NCBI RefSeq assembly: GCF_020866845.1
Contig: NZ_CP086594.1
Location: 3,314,001-3,378,000, forward strand
Direction of reading: 5' to 3'
Length of the DNA stretch: 64,000 nt
DNA from: Sphingomonas radiodurans
GTDB taxonomy: Bacteria; Pseudomonadota; Alphaproteobacteria; Sphingomonadales; Sphingomonadaceae
Shown here: positions 8,555 through 16,629 of the stretch, piece after piece
Layout: each line of letters opens with the position of its first letter
Position numbering within the stretch: position 1 is the stretch's first letter
Notes under the pieces: model-generated
The model's database searches: none
What the model was told of the DNA's origin: nothing
What the model saw: the letters and a program-made list of their open reading frames with translations, nothing else
Position numbers and translations under genes: made by a program

Positions 8555-10495
8555 ATGACCGATCAACGAGAGCTGCTTAGTCGTCAGCACGCCCTTGCCG
8601 ACTTCGGCGAATTCGTTCTCGATAGCGATGATCTGCAGGCCGTGCTGACGGAAGCATGCCGGATCGTCGCCGGGGCGCTGCAGACGGATTACGCAAAGAT
8701 CCTCGAGATCGAGGACGGCGAGGGTAGCGTCCTTGTACGGGCAGGCGTCGGCTGGCATCCTGGCATCGTCGGGCATCAGCGCATCCCGCTGGGGGTCCGA
8801 TCGTCGGAGGCATTCGCGATCGAGCAGTGCGAGCCGGTCGTGACGCAGGATCTCGCGACCGAAGAGCGGTTCGACTTCCCGTCGTTCATGACCGATCATG
8901 GCGTGGTCGCGCTCGTCAACGTCCCGATCCTGTTGCCCGGCCGCAAGGCGTTCGGGCTGCTACAAGTCGATTCACGCGTCCCGCGCGCGTTCGAAGAGGA
9001 CGACATCCAGTTCCTGCGCACTTATGCGATGGTGCTTGGTCCCGTCATCGATCGCCTCAACAAGCTGCGCGATCTCGCCCGCACAACTGAACGGTTTCGC
9101 CTGATCGTCGAGCATGCGCAGGATTATGCGATCGTCCTCACCGATGCCGAAGATCGCATCGTCGATTGGCTGCCCGGCGCGGAAGCAGTCTTCGGCTGGA
9201 GCAAGGAGGAAGTGCTCGGCCAGTCCGCCGCGATCATGTTCACAGCCGAGGATCGCGCCGCCGGCCTGCCGGAGCGCGAAATCGCGACCGCGCGGCGCGA
9301 GGGGAAGGTCGCCGACGTGCGTTGGCATGTCCGTAAAGACGGCAGCCGCGTGTTCATCGAAGGCCAGGCCACCGCAATGCGCCATCCCGATGGCAGCTTC
9401 GCCGGCTTCATGAAGATCGGCCAAGACGTGACACGCCGAGTTCATGGCGACGAGGCGCTCCGAAACAGCGAGACCCGCCTGCGCCTCGCCGTCGAAACAG
9501 CGCAACTCGGCACGTGGGACTGGGACATGGCAACGGACACAATCGAATGGTCCGACGTGCATTACACGCTGTCCGGCTATGATGTTGGCGAGGTTGTGCC
9601 AAGCTACGCCGCCTGGTCCTCGCGCCTTCACCCTGATGATCGGGCGGCAACCGAGCACGCACTTGCGCAGGCGCGGGATCGTCGCGAGGTCTTCGTCGCC
9701 GAGTTCCGCAACCGCCATCCCGACGGCACGATCCTGTGGTGTTCGGCGCGCGGCCAGTTCTTCTACGACGAGGATGGCCGCCCGATCCGCATGATCGGCG
9801 CAATGCGTGACGTGACCGAGCGGCGCGAGTGGGAAGAGCGCCAGCAAGTCCTGATCCACGAGCTGCAGCACCGCACCCGCAACCTGATGGGCGTCGTGCG
9901 CTCGACCGCCAGCCGGACGATGGCGGCCAGCGCCGATCTGGCGGAGTTCGAGGCGCGCTTCGTCCACCGGATCGATGCGCTCGCGCGCGTGCAGGGGCTG
10001 CTGTCGCGGCTCGGCTCGAACGATCGCATCGCGTTCGACAAGTTGCTCACCTCGGAGCTGTCGGCCGTCTTCGGGGAAGCCGAGCGGGTCACGTTCGAGG
10101 GGCCGCCGGGGATCCGCCTGCGCTCTTCGGTCGTGCAGATGCTCGCCATGGCGCTTCACGAGCTCGCCACCAATGCGGTGAAATATGGCGCGCTGAGAGA
10201 TCCGCAGGGATCGCTGCACGTCACCTGGCAGCTCGAGCCGGATGGGCCGGGCAACATGCCATGGCTGCACGTCGACTGGCGCGAGCGCGGCGTGTCGATC
10301 GCCGATCCCAATGGCGCGCCGCGTGGCACCGGGCAGGGGCGCGAACTGATCGAGCGCGCCCTTCCGTATCAATTAGGTGCCAAGACCCGCTTCAGGCTCG
10401 AACCCGACGGCCTCCACTGCACCATGTCGATCCCCGTATCAGCGAGCATTGCCGTGGAAGAAGACGATCTGCCCGATCCCCGATCCGGGCTGTAG
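8555..10495 (+). CDS. GAF-PAS-PAS HWE sensor histidine kinase
   Basis: A 646-residue soluble kinase. The N-terminal GAF domain (about residues 15-165) has the segment GVVALVNVPILL typical of GAF cores. Two PAS domains follow (about 180-300 and 310-430); the first shares wording with the hybrid kinase PAS (WLPGAEAVFGWSKEEVLGQ). The H-box is LIHELQHRTRNLMGVV with His439, the N-box HELATNAVKYGAL, and the W-x-E motif VDWRER. All HWE family signatures are present. AGGAGG is six bases before the ATG. The GAF domain lacks an obvious bilin-binding cysteine, so phytochrome-type light sensing is not indicated. Confidence 0.92.
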   Translation: MTDQRELLSRQHALADFGEFVLDSDDLQAVLTEACRIVAGALQTDYAKILEIEDGEGSVLVRAGVGWHPGIVGHQRIPLGVRSSEAFAIEQCEPVVTQDLATEERFDFPSFMTDHGVVALVNVPILLPGRKAFGLLQVDSRVPRAFEEDDIQFLRTYAMVLGPVIDRLNKLRDLARTTERFRLIVEHAQDYAIVLTDAEDRIVDWLPGAEAVFGWSKEEVLGQSAAIMFTAEDRAAGLPEREIATARREGKVADVRWHVRKDGSRVFIEGQATAMRHPDGSFAGFMKIGQDVTRRVHGDEALRNSETRLRLAVETAQLGTWDWDMATDTIEWSDVHYTLSGYDVGEVVPSYAAWSSRLHPDDRAATEHALAQARDRREVFVAEFRNRHPDGTILWCSARGQFFYDEDGRPIRMIGAMRDVTERREWEERQQVLIHELQHRTRNLMGVVRSTASRTMAASADLAEFEARFVHRIDALARVQGLLSRLGSNDRIAFDKLLTSELSAVFGEAERVTFEGPPGIRLRSSVVQMLAMALHELATNAVKYGALRDPQGSLHVTWQLEPDGPGNMPWLHVDWRERGVSIADPNGAPRGTGQGRELIERALPYQLGAKTRFRLEPDGLHCTMSIPVSASIAVEEDDLPDPRSGL

Positions 10496-10624
10496 CGCCA
10501 GTCGTTTTTCGAGCCGCTTTAACGAGCGTTAGAGCGCTGGCTTTTGCGCGCCGACATGATCCCACAATGCCAACTCCTGCACAGAACATCGCATCTCCTC
10601 CGGCGAGCGGCGGAAACCACCCCA

Positions 10625-11014
10625 ATGCGTGACGAGTCGATGGATGGCTGCCGCGTGCTCGTCGCCGAGGACGAGTATATGCTGGCGAGCGATCTCGCCG
10701 ACGCGCTCGAACAGGCCGGCGCGCACGTGATCGGGCCCGCGCCGACCGTCGAGGACGCGCTGTCGCTGCTCGAGGACAAGCCGATCGATTTCGCGGTGCT
10801 CGACGTGAACCTCAGCGGCGATCTGGTCTATCCGCTTGCCGATGCGCTGGTCGGCCGCGGTATCTCCTTCATGTTTGCCACCGGCTATGACGCCAACGCG
10901 ATCCCGTCGCGTTATGATGGCGTGCCGCGGCTCGAAAAGCCGGTCGATCCCGCGGTCGTGGTGCGTGCGGCGGCACGGTCGGTGCGCGGCGCTGTGACAC
11001 TCGCGCAACCCTGA
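10625..11014 (+). CDS. Single-domain response regulator
   Basis: A 129-residue stand-alone receiver with no output domain when started at 10625; an in-frame ATG at 10544 would add an unstructured leader. The acidic pocket is VAEDEYM, phospho-acceptor Asp60 is in VLDVNLSG, the Thr switch is ATGYD and the Lys is LEKPVD. It lies 129 bases after the GAF-PAS kinase. Such receivers commonly act as phosphate sinks or as partners of HWE kinases in alphaproteobacterial networks. The neighbouring HWE kinases are the obvious candidate donors, by inference only. Confidence 0.9.
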   Translation: MRDESMDGCRVLVAEDEYMLASDLADALEQAGAHVIGPAPTVEDALSLLEDKPIDFAVLDVNLSGDLVYPLADALVGRGISFMFATGYDANAIPSRYDGVPRLEKPVDPAVVVRAAARSVRGAVTLAQP

Positions 11015-11123
11015 TTGTCCCTGATTGACGCGAAATGCCGTTGAGGGCAGCGCAACGTCGGCAATGGTGCTAGAGGCGCACTCCGGCGGTTCTTCCGATC
11101 GCTGTCACTTCAACGGATTGCAC

Positions 11124-11480
11124 ATGGCTGGTTACAAGATTCCTGATTTCAACGAGCGCGCCGGAGCCGCGCGCGCGGCCAAGCAGGCTGCGCTCGAAAA
11201 GCTGCGCGACAAGCCCGAGCCCGATGCCGCCGCGCTGGCGGAGCGGCAGGCCGTGCGCGCCGCGCGTGATGCCGCCGCCGCCGAGCGCCGCGCCGCACGG
11301 CTTGCCGCCGAGGAAGAAGCCAAGACAGCCAAGCGCGCCGAGAAGGAGCGGCTCGAGCAGGAGCGGCTCGAGCAGGAGGAGCGCGACGCGCCGGCCGAGC
11401 CAGCGACGCCGAAGACCGCCGAGGAAATGAAGGCCGCTCGCGACGCGCGCTATGCCGCGCGCAAGGCGCGCAAGAAGTGA
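11124..11480 (+). CDS. DUF6481 family protein, highly charged helical
   Basis: A 118-residue protein beginning MAGYKIPDFNERAGAARAAK, the typical opening of the DUF6481 family found in sphingomonads. The remainder is a continuous Ala/Arg/Glu-rich helix, likely a single coiled coil, ending in a basic tail (ARYAARKARKK). The in-frame start at 11025 is rejected because it adds an unrelated leader. A perfect 15-base tandem duplication lies inside (11346-11375). Function unknown; the basic, helical composition would allow nucleic acid or ribosome binding. Confidence 0.75.
   Translation: MAGYKIPDFNERAGAARAAKQAALEKLRDKPEPDAAALAERQAVRAARDAAAAERRAARLAAEEEAKTAKRAEKERLEQERLEQEERDAPAEPATPKTAEEMKAARDARYAARKARKK
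11346..11375 (+). repeat. Two perfect 15-base tandem units in the DUF6481 gene
   Basis: Units at 11346-11360 and 11361-11375 read GAGCGGCTCGAGCAG twice and encode ERLEQ twice. The duplication keeps frame and helical character, so it could vary in number between strains without breaking the gene. Confidence 0.85.
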
Positions 11481-11504
11481 TTCCTCGCTCGTGATTCGGC
11501 GCCC

Positions 11505-12170
11505 ATGATCCCACGCGAAGTCATCGGCGTGGCCGAGGTGCCGGGCGGTCCGCCGCTCCGCCTCGTGCGTCACGGCGGTGACTTCATCATCATGCTCGAT
11601 CGCAACGAACTGATGAGCAGCCGGATGAGCGGCTCAGAGGTGGCGCTCGGCACGATGACGCTGCAGCGGCTCGCGGCGCCTTCGCCGCGACTGCTGGTCG
11701 GCGGCTATGGCATGGGCTTCACGTTGCGGGCGGTATTGGCGAAAGTCGATGCCGATGCGCGGGTGACGGTCGCCGAACTCGTCCCCGGGGTCGTCGATTG
11801 GGCACGCGGCCCGATGCAGGCGATCGCCGACGGCTGCCTCGACGATCCACGCGTCGAGCTGCGCATCGAGGATGTCGGCGCGGTAATTGCGGCGGGGCAG
11901 GGCGCGTACGATGCGATCCTGCTCGACGTCGACAACGGCCCCGATGGCCTCACCCGCACCGGCAATGACGCGCTTTACAACCAGCGCGGCCTCGACCGTG
12001 CCCGTGCCGCGCTACGCCCGGGCGGCATTCTCGCAATATGGTCGGCCGGCGCGGATGCCGCCTTCACGCGCCGGCTGAAGCTCGCGGGCTTCGCGGTCGA
12101 CGAGGTGAAGGTGCGCGCGCGCGAGAACGGCAAGGGGCCAACCCACACGATCTGGTTCGCGCGGGTCTGA
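11505..12170 (+). CDS. Spermidine-synthase-like methyltransferase-fold protein
   Basis: A 221-residue protein with a Rossmann fold of the spermine/spermidine synthase type. The glycine-rich loop is LLVGGYGMGFTLRAVL (about residues 63-80), the acidic residue after strand 2 is VTVAELVPG, and the acidic pair DAILLDVDNGPDG lies near 130-142. The usual N-terminal beta domain is largely missing and the aspartate used for aminopropyl transfer is not obvious. It is therefore better called spermidine-synthase-like, as many short bacterial paralogues are, than SpeE. Substrate unknown. Confidence 0.75.
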   Translation: MIPREVIGVAEVPGGPPLRLVRHGGDFIIMLDRNELMSSRMSGSEVALGTMTLQRLAAPSPRLLVGGYGMGFTLRAVLAKVDADARVTVAELVPGVVDWARGPMQAIADGCLDDPRVELRIEDVGAVIAAGQGAYDAILLDVDNGPDGLTRTGNDALYNQRGLDRARAALRPGGILAIWSAGADAAFTRRLKLAGFAVDEVKVRARENGKGPTHTIWFARV

Positions 12171-12180
12171 TTCCACCCCC

Positions 12181-12264
12181 GGTCATCCCGGAATTGATCC
12201 GGGATCCCGCTCCTTTGCCCCACCGCCAGAAGAAGCGGGACCCCGGATCAAGTCCGGGGCGACG
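12181..12264. repeat. Palindromic intergenic repeat, family A
   Basis: An imperfect inverted repeat: GTCATCCCGG...CCGGGATCCCGC on the left and GCGGGACCCCGG...CCGGGGCGAC on the right, with a short loop containing AGAAG. It fills the gap between the spermidine-synthase-like gene and the 3' end of grpE (convergent) and could form a bidirectional hairpin terminator. Other family A copies are listed at their own positions. Confidence 0.85.
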
Positions 12265-12276
12265 GAGGCAAGTTAA

Positions 12277-12825
12277 TCAATCCGGCTTCTTCGCCACCGC
12301 AACCAGCGCCGGGCGCAGCAACCGGTCACGGATCATCCAGCCCGATTGCATCTCCTGCACGATCGTCCCTGGCTCCTCGTCCGACGCCGTTTCAAGCATC
12401 GCCTGGTGCCGGTTCGGATCGAGCGGCTGGCCCAGCGCGTCGATCTTAGTCAGGCCGTTGCGCTCGAACACCTTGGTCAGCTCACGGCCGGTCGCCTCGA
12501 GTCCAGTCACCAGGCCTTTGAACTTGTCGTCACCGCGCAGCTCGGGGGAGATCGTCGACAGCGCGCGTTCGAGATTGTCGTTCACGCTCAGCACGTCGCG
12601 CGCGAAATTGGTGGCGGCATAAGCGCGCGCGTCGCTCGCATCCTTCTCGGCACGGCGACGCACGTTCTGGATCTCTGCCTGGGCGTACAACGTCTGCTGC
12701 TTCGCCTCGGCGAGCTGGTTCTCCAGCTCGGCGATGCGGTCATGCTCGGCGACTTCAGGGGCATCCGCTGCGGTCTCTTGGCGCAGGTCATCAGCCGGGC
12801 TGTTGGTCTCGGTCTCGCTCATCAT
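12277..12825 (-). CDS. grpE: GrpE, nucleotide exchange factor of DnaK
   Basis: A 182-residue cytoplasmic cochaperone that releases ADP from DnaK. It has an acidic disordered N-terminus (about residues 1-25), a long coiled coil (about 28-75; RIAELENQLAEAKQQTLYAQAE), the conserved segment RRRAEKDASDARAYAATNFARDVL, and the C-terminal beta domain with DPNRHQAMLETASDEEPGTIV near 135-155. Length matches the family. It follows hrcA on the same strand by 34 bases, the usual heat-shock arrangement; dnaK is not in the window. Confidence 0.97.
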   Translation of the reverse strand: MMSETETNSPADDLRQETAADAPEVAEHDRIAELENQLAEAKQQTLYAQAEIQNVRRRAEKDASDARAYAATNFARDVLSVNDNLERALSTISPELRGDDKFKGLVTGLEATGRELTKVFERNGLTKIDALGQPLDPNRHQAMLETASDEEPGTIVQEMQSGWMIRDRLLRPALVAVAKKPD

Positions 12826-12859
12826 ATCCCTGTCTAAGTCGTTGTCTGTTGCTGGCAGC

Positions 12860-13903
12860 TCAACCCATCAGCCGGGCGAGCGTTGCGGCAGTGAAATCCA
12901 CCATGGGCACGACGCGCGCGTAGTTCAACCGAGTCGGCCCGATCACGCCCACCACACCGACCACCCTTCCGTCGCTGCCGTGGAACGGCTTGGCGATCAC
13001 CGACGATCCCGACAGCGCGAACAGCTTGTTCTCCGCGCCGATGAAGATCCGTGTCGCATCGCCCGCCCGCGCCGAATCGAGCAGCGCGGCGATCTCCTGC
13101 TTCCCGTCGAGATCGTCGAGCAAGTCACGCACGCGATCGAGATCGGCCGCCACTGCATCGTCGAGCAGCCGCCCCTGGCCACGCACGATCAGCACCGGCC
13201 GCCGCTCGCCATCCTCGCTCCAGATTGCCAGCCCGCGCTCCACGAGTGCCTGCGACGCAGCATCGAGCGCGGCGCGCCCCTGCGCCATCTCGCGATCGAT
13301 CCGCGCGCGTGCGGCGGCCAGCGTCAGCCCGGAGAGCGTCGCCGACATGTAATTGCCCGCCTCGATCAGCGCAGACGCGCCGACACCCGGCGGCAGATCG
13401 ACGACGCGATTCTCCACCCCGCCGTCTTCGCTCACCAGCACCGCGAGCGCTTGCGCGTGCGACAGCGGCACGAATCCGATCGAACGCAGCACCTGCTCGC
13501 GCTTGGGCACCATCACCAGCCCGGCGCACGCCGACAGCCCAGACAGCGCTGCGGTCGTCGCCGCCAGCGCTTCCTCGACCGGCCCGCCGCGCCCGGCGCG
13601 CGACTCGATCGTCGCGCGCTCCTCCGCCGACGGTTCGAGCGCGTGCATCATCCCGTCGACGAACAACCGGAGCCCCAAGTCGGTCGGCATCCGCCCCGCC
13701 GACGTATGCGGCGCGGCGAGCAGGCCGGCGTCCTCCAATTGCGCCAGCACGCTGCGGATCGACGCCGGGGACAGGTTCAGCCCCGCCAGCGCCAGCGTCT
13801 TCGATCCCACCGGTTGGCCGTTTTCGAGATAGCCATCGACGACGCGGCGGAAGATCTCGCGGGCGCGGTCGGAAAGCTCGGCGATCGGTGGGGATGCGTT
13901 CAC
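12860..13903 (-). CDS. hrcA: HrcA, heat-inducible transcription repressor
   Basis: A 347-residue repressor that binds CIRCE operators and depends on GroEL for activity. The N-terminal winged helix carries LNLSPASIRSVLAQLEDAGLL and PHTSAGRMPTDLGLRLFVD (about residues 45-90), the hallmark of HrcA. The middle is a GAF-like domain and the C-terminus has VVGVVGVIGPTRLNYARVVPMVDFTA. It is transcribed ahead of grpE. I found no CIRCE element (TTAGCACTC-N9-GAGTGCTAA) upstream of either gene, so its targets are probably groESL elsewhere. Confidence 0.97.
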   Translation of the reverse strand: MNASPPIAELSDRAREIFRRVVDGYLENGQPVGSKTLALAGLNLSPASIRSVLAQLEDAGLLAAPHTSAGRMPTDLGLRLFVDGMMHALEPSAEERATIESRAGRGGPVEEALAATTAALSGLSACAGLVMVPKREQVLRSIGFVPLSHAQALAVLVSEDGGVENRVVDLPPGVGASALIEAGNYMSATLSGLTLAAARARIDREMAQGRAALDAASQALVERGLAIWSEDGERRPVLIVRGQGRLLDDAVAADLDRVRDLLDDLDGKQEIAALLDSARAGDATRIFIGAENKLFALSGSSVIAKPFHGSDGRVVGVVGVIGPTRLNYARVVPMVDFTAATLARLMG

Positions 13904-13976
13904 CCGCCAAATCTAGGGCGCGCGCACTGGCGCGGCAATCGCCGAGCGGCTAACCGCGCCAGCAAATCAGGAGAAT

Positions 13977-14699
13977 ATGAAAATGCGTCCCAGCGGCCGT
14001 GCGCCAGATCAGATGCGCGTCATCAGCATCGAGCCGAATTTCACCCGCCACGCCGAAGGTTCGGTGCTGATCGGATTCGGCGATACGCGCGTGCTAGTCA
14101 CCGCCAGCATCGAGGAGCGCGTGCCGCCGTTCCTGCGCGGCAAGGGGCAGGGCTGGGTAACCGCCGAATACGGCATGCTCCCGCGCGCGACGCACACCCG
14201 CGGCAATCGTGAAGCGGCCAAGGGCAAGCAGTCGGGCCGCACGCAGGAAATCCAGCGGCTGATCGGGCGCAGCTTGCGCGCCGTCACCGACATGGCGGCG
14301 CTTGGCGAACGCCAGATCGTGCTCGATTGTGATGTGATCCAGGCCGATGGCGGCACCCGCACCGCGTCGATCTCGGGCGCCTGGGTCGCGTTGCGGCTCG
14401 CGGTCAACGGCCTGCTTAAGGCCGGCAAGATCGAGACGGACCCGATCTCGCAGAAGGTCGCCGCGATCAGCTGCGGCATTTACCAGGGCCAGCCAGTGCT
14501 CGACCTCGACTATGTCGAGGATTCGAACGCTGACGCCGACGGCAATTTCGTGCTGCTTGAAAACGGCAACATCGCCGAGGCGCAGGCCACTGCCGAAAAC
14601 GCGACCTATGACGAGGAAGCGCTGCTCCGCCTCCTCCGCCTCGCGCGGATCGGCTGCGCTGACATTTTCGCGGCGCAGGCGAGGGCGGTCGGCCAGTGA
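13977..14699 (+). CDS. rph: Ribonuclease PH
   Basis: A 240-residue phosphorolytic 3'-5' exoribonuclease that trims tRNA precursors. Family markers are [43 protein letters not shown], the phosphate-binding [17 protein letters not shown], and [18 protein letters not shown]. Length is typical. The ATG at 13977 has AGGAG at a good distance; an ATG two codons later is also possible. It diverges from hrcA and overlaps rdgB by four bases. Confidence 0.97.
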   Translation: MKMRPSGRAPDQMRVISIEPNFTRHAEGSVLIGFGDTRVLVTASIEERVPPFLRGKGQGWVTAEYGMLPRATHTRGNREAAKGKQSGRTQEIQRLIGRSLRAVTDMAALGERQIVLDCDVIQADGGTRTASISGAWVALRLAVNGLLKAGKIETDPISQKVAAISCGIYQGQPVLDLDYVEDSNADADGNFVLLENGNIAEAQATAENATYDEEALLRLLRLARIGCADIFAAQARAVGQ

Positions 14700-15322
14700 G
14701 CGGCGAGGGCGATCAACCCCAGGCGATCCGCAAGCTCGCGCCCGGAAAGCTGGTGATTGCCAGCCACAATCCGGGCAAGGTACGCGAGATCACGGCGTTG
14801 CTCGAAGGCCACGGCCTCGATGTCGTCTCGGCTGCCGAACTTGATCTGCCCGAGCCCGAGGAGACCGGCACCACCTTCGTCGCGAATGCCGAACTGAAGG
14901 CGCGCGCGGCGGCGGACCTGTCGGGGCTTCCCGCGCTCGCCGACGACAGCGGGTTGTGTGTCGAAGCGCTCGGCGGCGATCCGGGGATCTTCTCGGCGCG
15001 CTGGGCTGGGGAAAGCAAGGACTTCGGCGAAGCAATGCGCCGGATCGAAACCAAGCTCGCCGCGATTGAGGGCGCTTCGCGGACGGCGCATTTCGTCTGC
15101 GCGCTCGCACTTGCCTGGCCCGACGGCCATGTCGAATGGTTCGAAGGCCGCGTCGACGGCACGCTGGTCTCGCCACCGCGCGGCGACCGGGGCTTCGGCT
15201 ATGATCCGATGTTCGTCCCCGACGGCCGCACCGAGACGTTCGGCGAAATGGACCAGGACGAAAAGCACACGATCAGCCACCGCGCGGACGCGTTCCGGCA
15301 GATGGTGGCGGCGGTGTTCTGA
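14696..15322 (+). CDS. rdgB: RdgB/HAM1, XTP/dITP pyrophosphatase
   Basis: A 208-residue house-cleaning enzyme that hydrolyses non-canonical purine triphosphates (XTP, ITP, dITP) to monophosphates. Signatures are [13 protein letters not shown] (about residues 21-33), [36 protein letters not shown], and [12 protein letters not shown]. The start is GTG at 14696, overlapping the rph stop; translation is probably coupled. The rph-rdgB-hemW order is common in sphingomonads, but here two minus-strand genes lie between rdgB and hemW. Confidence 0.96.
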   Translation: MSGEGDQPQAIRKLAPGKLVIASHNPGKVREITALLEGHGLDVVSAAELDLPEPEETGTTFVANAELKARAAADLSGLPALADDSGLCVEALGGDPGIFSARWAGESKDFGEAMRRIETKLAAIEGASRTAHFVCALALAWPDGHVEWFEGRVDGTLVSPPRGDRGFGYDPMFVPDGRTETFGEMDQDEKHTISHRADAFRQMVAAVF

Positions 15323-15336
15323 CGGCCAAAGATGGC

Positions 15337-15424
15337 CGTCACCCCGGCCTCGAGCCGGGGTCCCGCTTCTTCTGCTCGTCCAGCGACGAGTTAGCGGGAC
15401 CCCGGGGTCAAGCCCGGGGTGACG
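15337..15424. repeat. Palindromic intergenic repeat, family A
   Basis: Left arm CGTCACCCCGGCCTCGAGCC and GGGGTCCCGC, right arm GCGGGACCCCGG then GGTCAAGCCCGGGGTGACG. It sits between rdgB and the 3' end of the ACT regulator gene (convergent), where a hairpin could end both transcripts. Confidence 0.88.
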
Positions 15425-15475
15425 AAATTTGAGATGCTTGCTCGCTTTATTCGTACGTCCCTTACCCGCTCGCTC

Positions 15476-15985
15476 TCACCCGAACGTCAGCTCCACCATG
15501 ATTTCCCCCGAGATCTCCTCCAGCGCGGCGATCACCGTGTCGCTCTCCATCTCGGCCGGCAGGCGCAACGTCGCCGTCGCGCGAAACATGCGCTGGCCGG
15601 ACTCCGCGCCGCTATCCACCCGCGTGTGAAGATCGTCGATGTTCACCCCGAGGTCGGCCAGCACTGCGGTTACCTCACGCACGATCCCCGGCCGATCCTG
15701 GCCGACCAGGTCGAGCGCCAGCGTCGGCCCGGCGAACTCTTCCGGCCCGGTGGGCAGCACGCTCACCGTCAACCCCCGCATGTCGATCGCGCGCGCCGAC
15801 GCCTGCAGATGCGGAACCGCATCCTCGGCCAGCTCGACCAGTACCGATCCGACATATTTCCCGCCCAGCGTCGCCAGGTGGCTCTCCAGCCAATTGCCGC
15901 CCGCCGCGAGCACCGCATCGGCCAGCGCCTGCGTCAGTCCCGGCCGGTCGCTGCCGGCGACGGTCAGGATCACCTGCGTCGTCAT
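15476..15985 (-). CDS. Tandem ACT-domain protein, glycine cleavage system protein R type
   Basis: A 169-residue protein made of two ACT domains (about residues 1-80 and 88-168), starting MTTQVILTVAGSDRPGLTQA and with the second domain opening DLVGQDRPGIVREVTAVL. This is the layout of GcvR, which in E. coli antagonises the activator GcvA in response to glycine. No GcvA or gcv operon is nearby, so the target here is unknown. The in-frame ATG at 16009 is less likely because the family starts at MTTQ-type sequences. Confidence 0.82.
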   Translation of the reverse strand: MTTQVILTVAGSDRPGLTQALADAVLAAGGNWLESHLATLGGKYVGSVLVELAEDAVPHLQASARAIDMRGLTVSVLPTGPEEFAGPTLALDLVGQDRPGIVREVTAVLADLGVNIDDLHTRVDSGAESGQRMFRATATLRLPAEMESDTVIAALEEISGEIMVELTFG

Positions 15986-16030
15986 CTCTTCTCTCTCCCC
16001 CAACGCCAACTGGCCGATCCGATTCGTTGA

Positions 16031-16617
16031 TCAGAACGCCCGCTCGCCTACCACGTTGCCGCTTGGGCTGTAGCGGCAGACGAGAAATCGTCGCGCGCGT
16101 TCGATGCGAATGCGCAGCCGACCCGCGTCGTCCGCCGCCAGACGATCTGCGTGTAGTGCGCCACATCCTGCCAGCGCCCTGTGCGGCTGAACATCGGCGT
16201 TGCGCCATTCACGAAATCGCGCTTCTCGGCGACCCAGTAACCGATCATCTCGTCATAGGCATAAGCGTTGCGCGTGCCGGTCCACAGGTTTTCGCCCTCG
16301 CGCGTCGGCCCGTGCGGCTGCGCAGCGTGTTCGAACCGCCCGGTGCGCGCCATTTCCCGCGCATAGCCAAGCGCCGTCGTGACGAGCGCCTCGTCCCACA
16401 CCAGCGGCGGAAGGCCCACATCGGCGCGCGCGCGATCGTGCGCGGTCAGCATCGTCCGGCGCAACAGTGCCTCGCTGCGCCGCGCGGGCAGCTCGTTGAC
16501 GCGCTGCTCCACCACACGGTCCGGCGGGCGTTCCGGCCCGCGCTCCACCCCCGGCGCGCAGCCGGCGAGAAGCAATGACAAGGCGATGAGGTGGCGTCGG
16601 GCGATCATCGCCGCCAT
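16031..16617 (-). pseudogene. CAP/SCP-domain lipoprotein gene with a 3' frameshift
   Basis: The gene encodes an exported CAP (cysteine-rich secretory, SCP/PR1) domain protein: lipobox signal ALSLLLAGC, then TAHDRARADVGLPPLVWDEAL, GENLWTG, and TQIVWRRTTRVGCAFA. As read, the frame shifts just before the last conserved motif and ends in DDFSSAATAQAATW at 16048. Adding one base within 16083-16088 restores DDFLVCRYSPSGNVVGERAF and a stop at 16031-16033, exactly the expected CAP C-terminus. So either a single-base deletion has damaged the last ~18 codons or the sequence has an error. The start at 16617 (MAAMIARR) or 16608 is 12-21 bases from the divergent hemW start. Confidence 0.82.
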
Positions 16618-16629
16618 ATCGGCGCCGCC

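Noticed and set aside
8972..10372. Long antisense open frame of 466 codons opposite the GAF-PAS kinase gene
   Set aside because: It is a by-product of high G+C third positions in the kinase gene; its product has no recognisable domain and is rich in His, Arg and Ala.
10519..10530. TAACGAGCGTTA palindrome after the GAF-PAS kinase gene
   Set aside because: Five-base arms only; expected by chance and no sign of a regulator partner.
12826..13976. CIRCE operator near hrcA or grpE
   Set aside because: No TTAGCACTC / GAGTGCTAA inverted repeat is present upstream of either gene.
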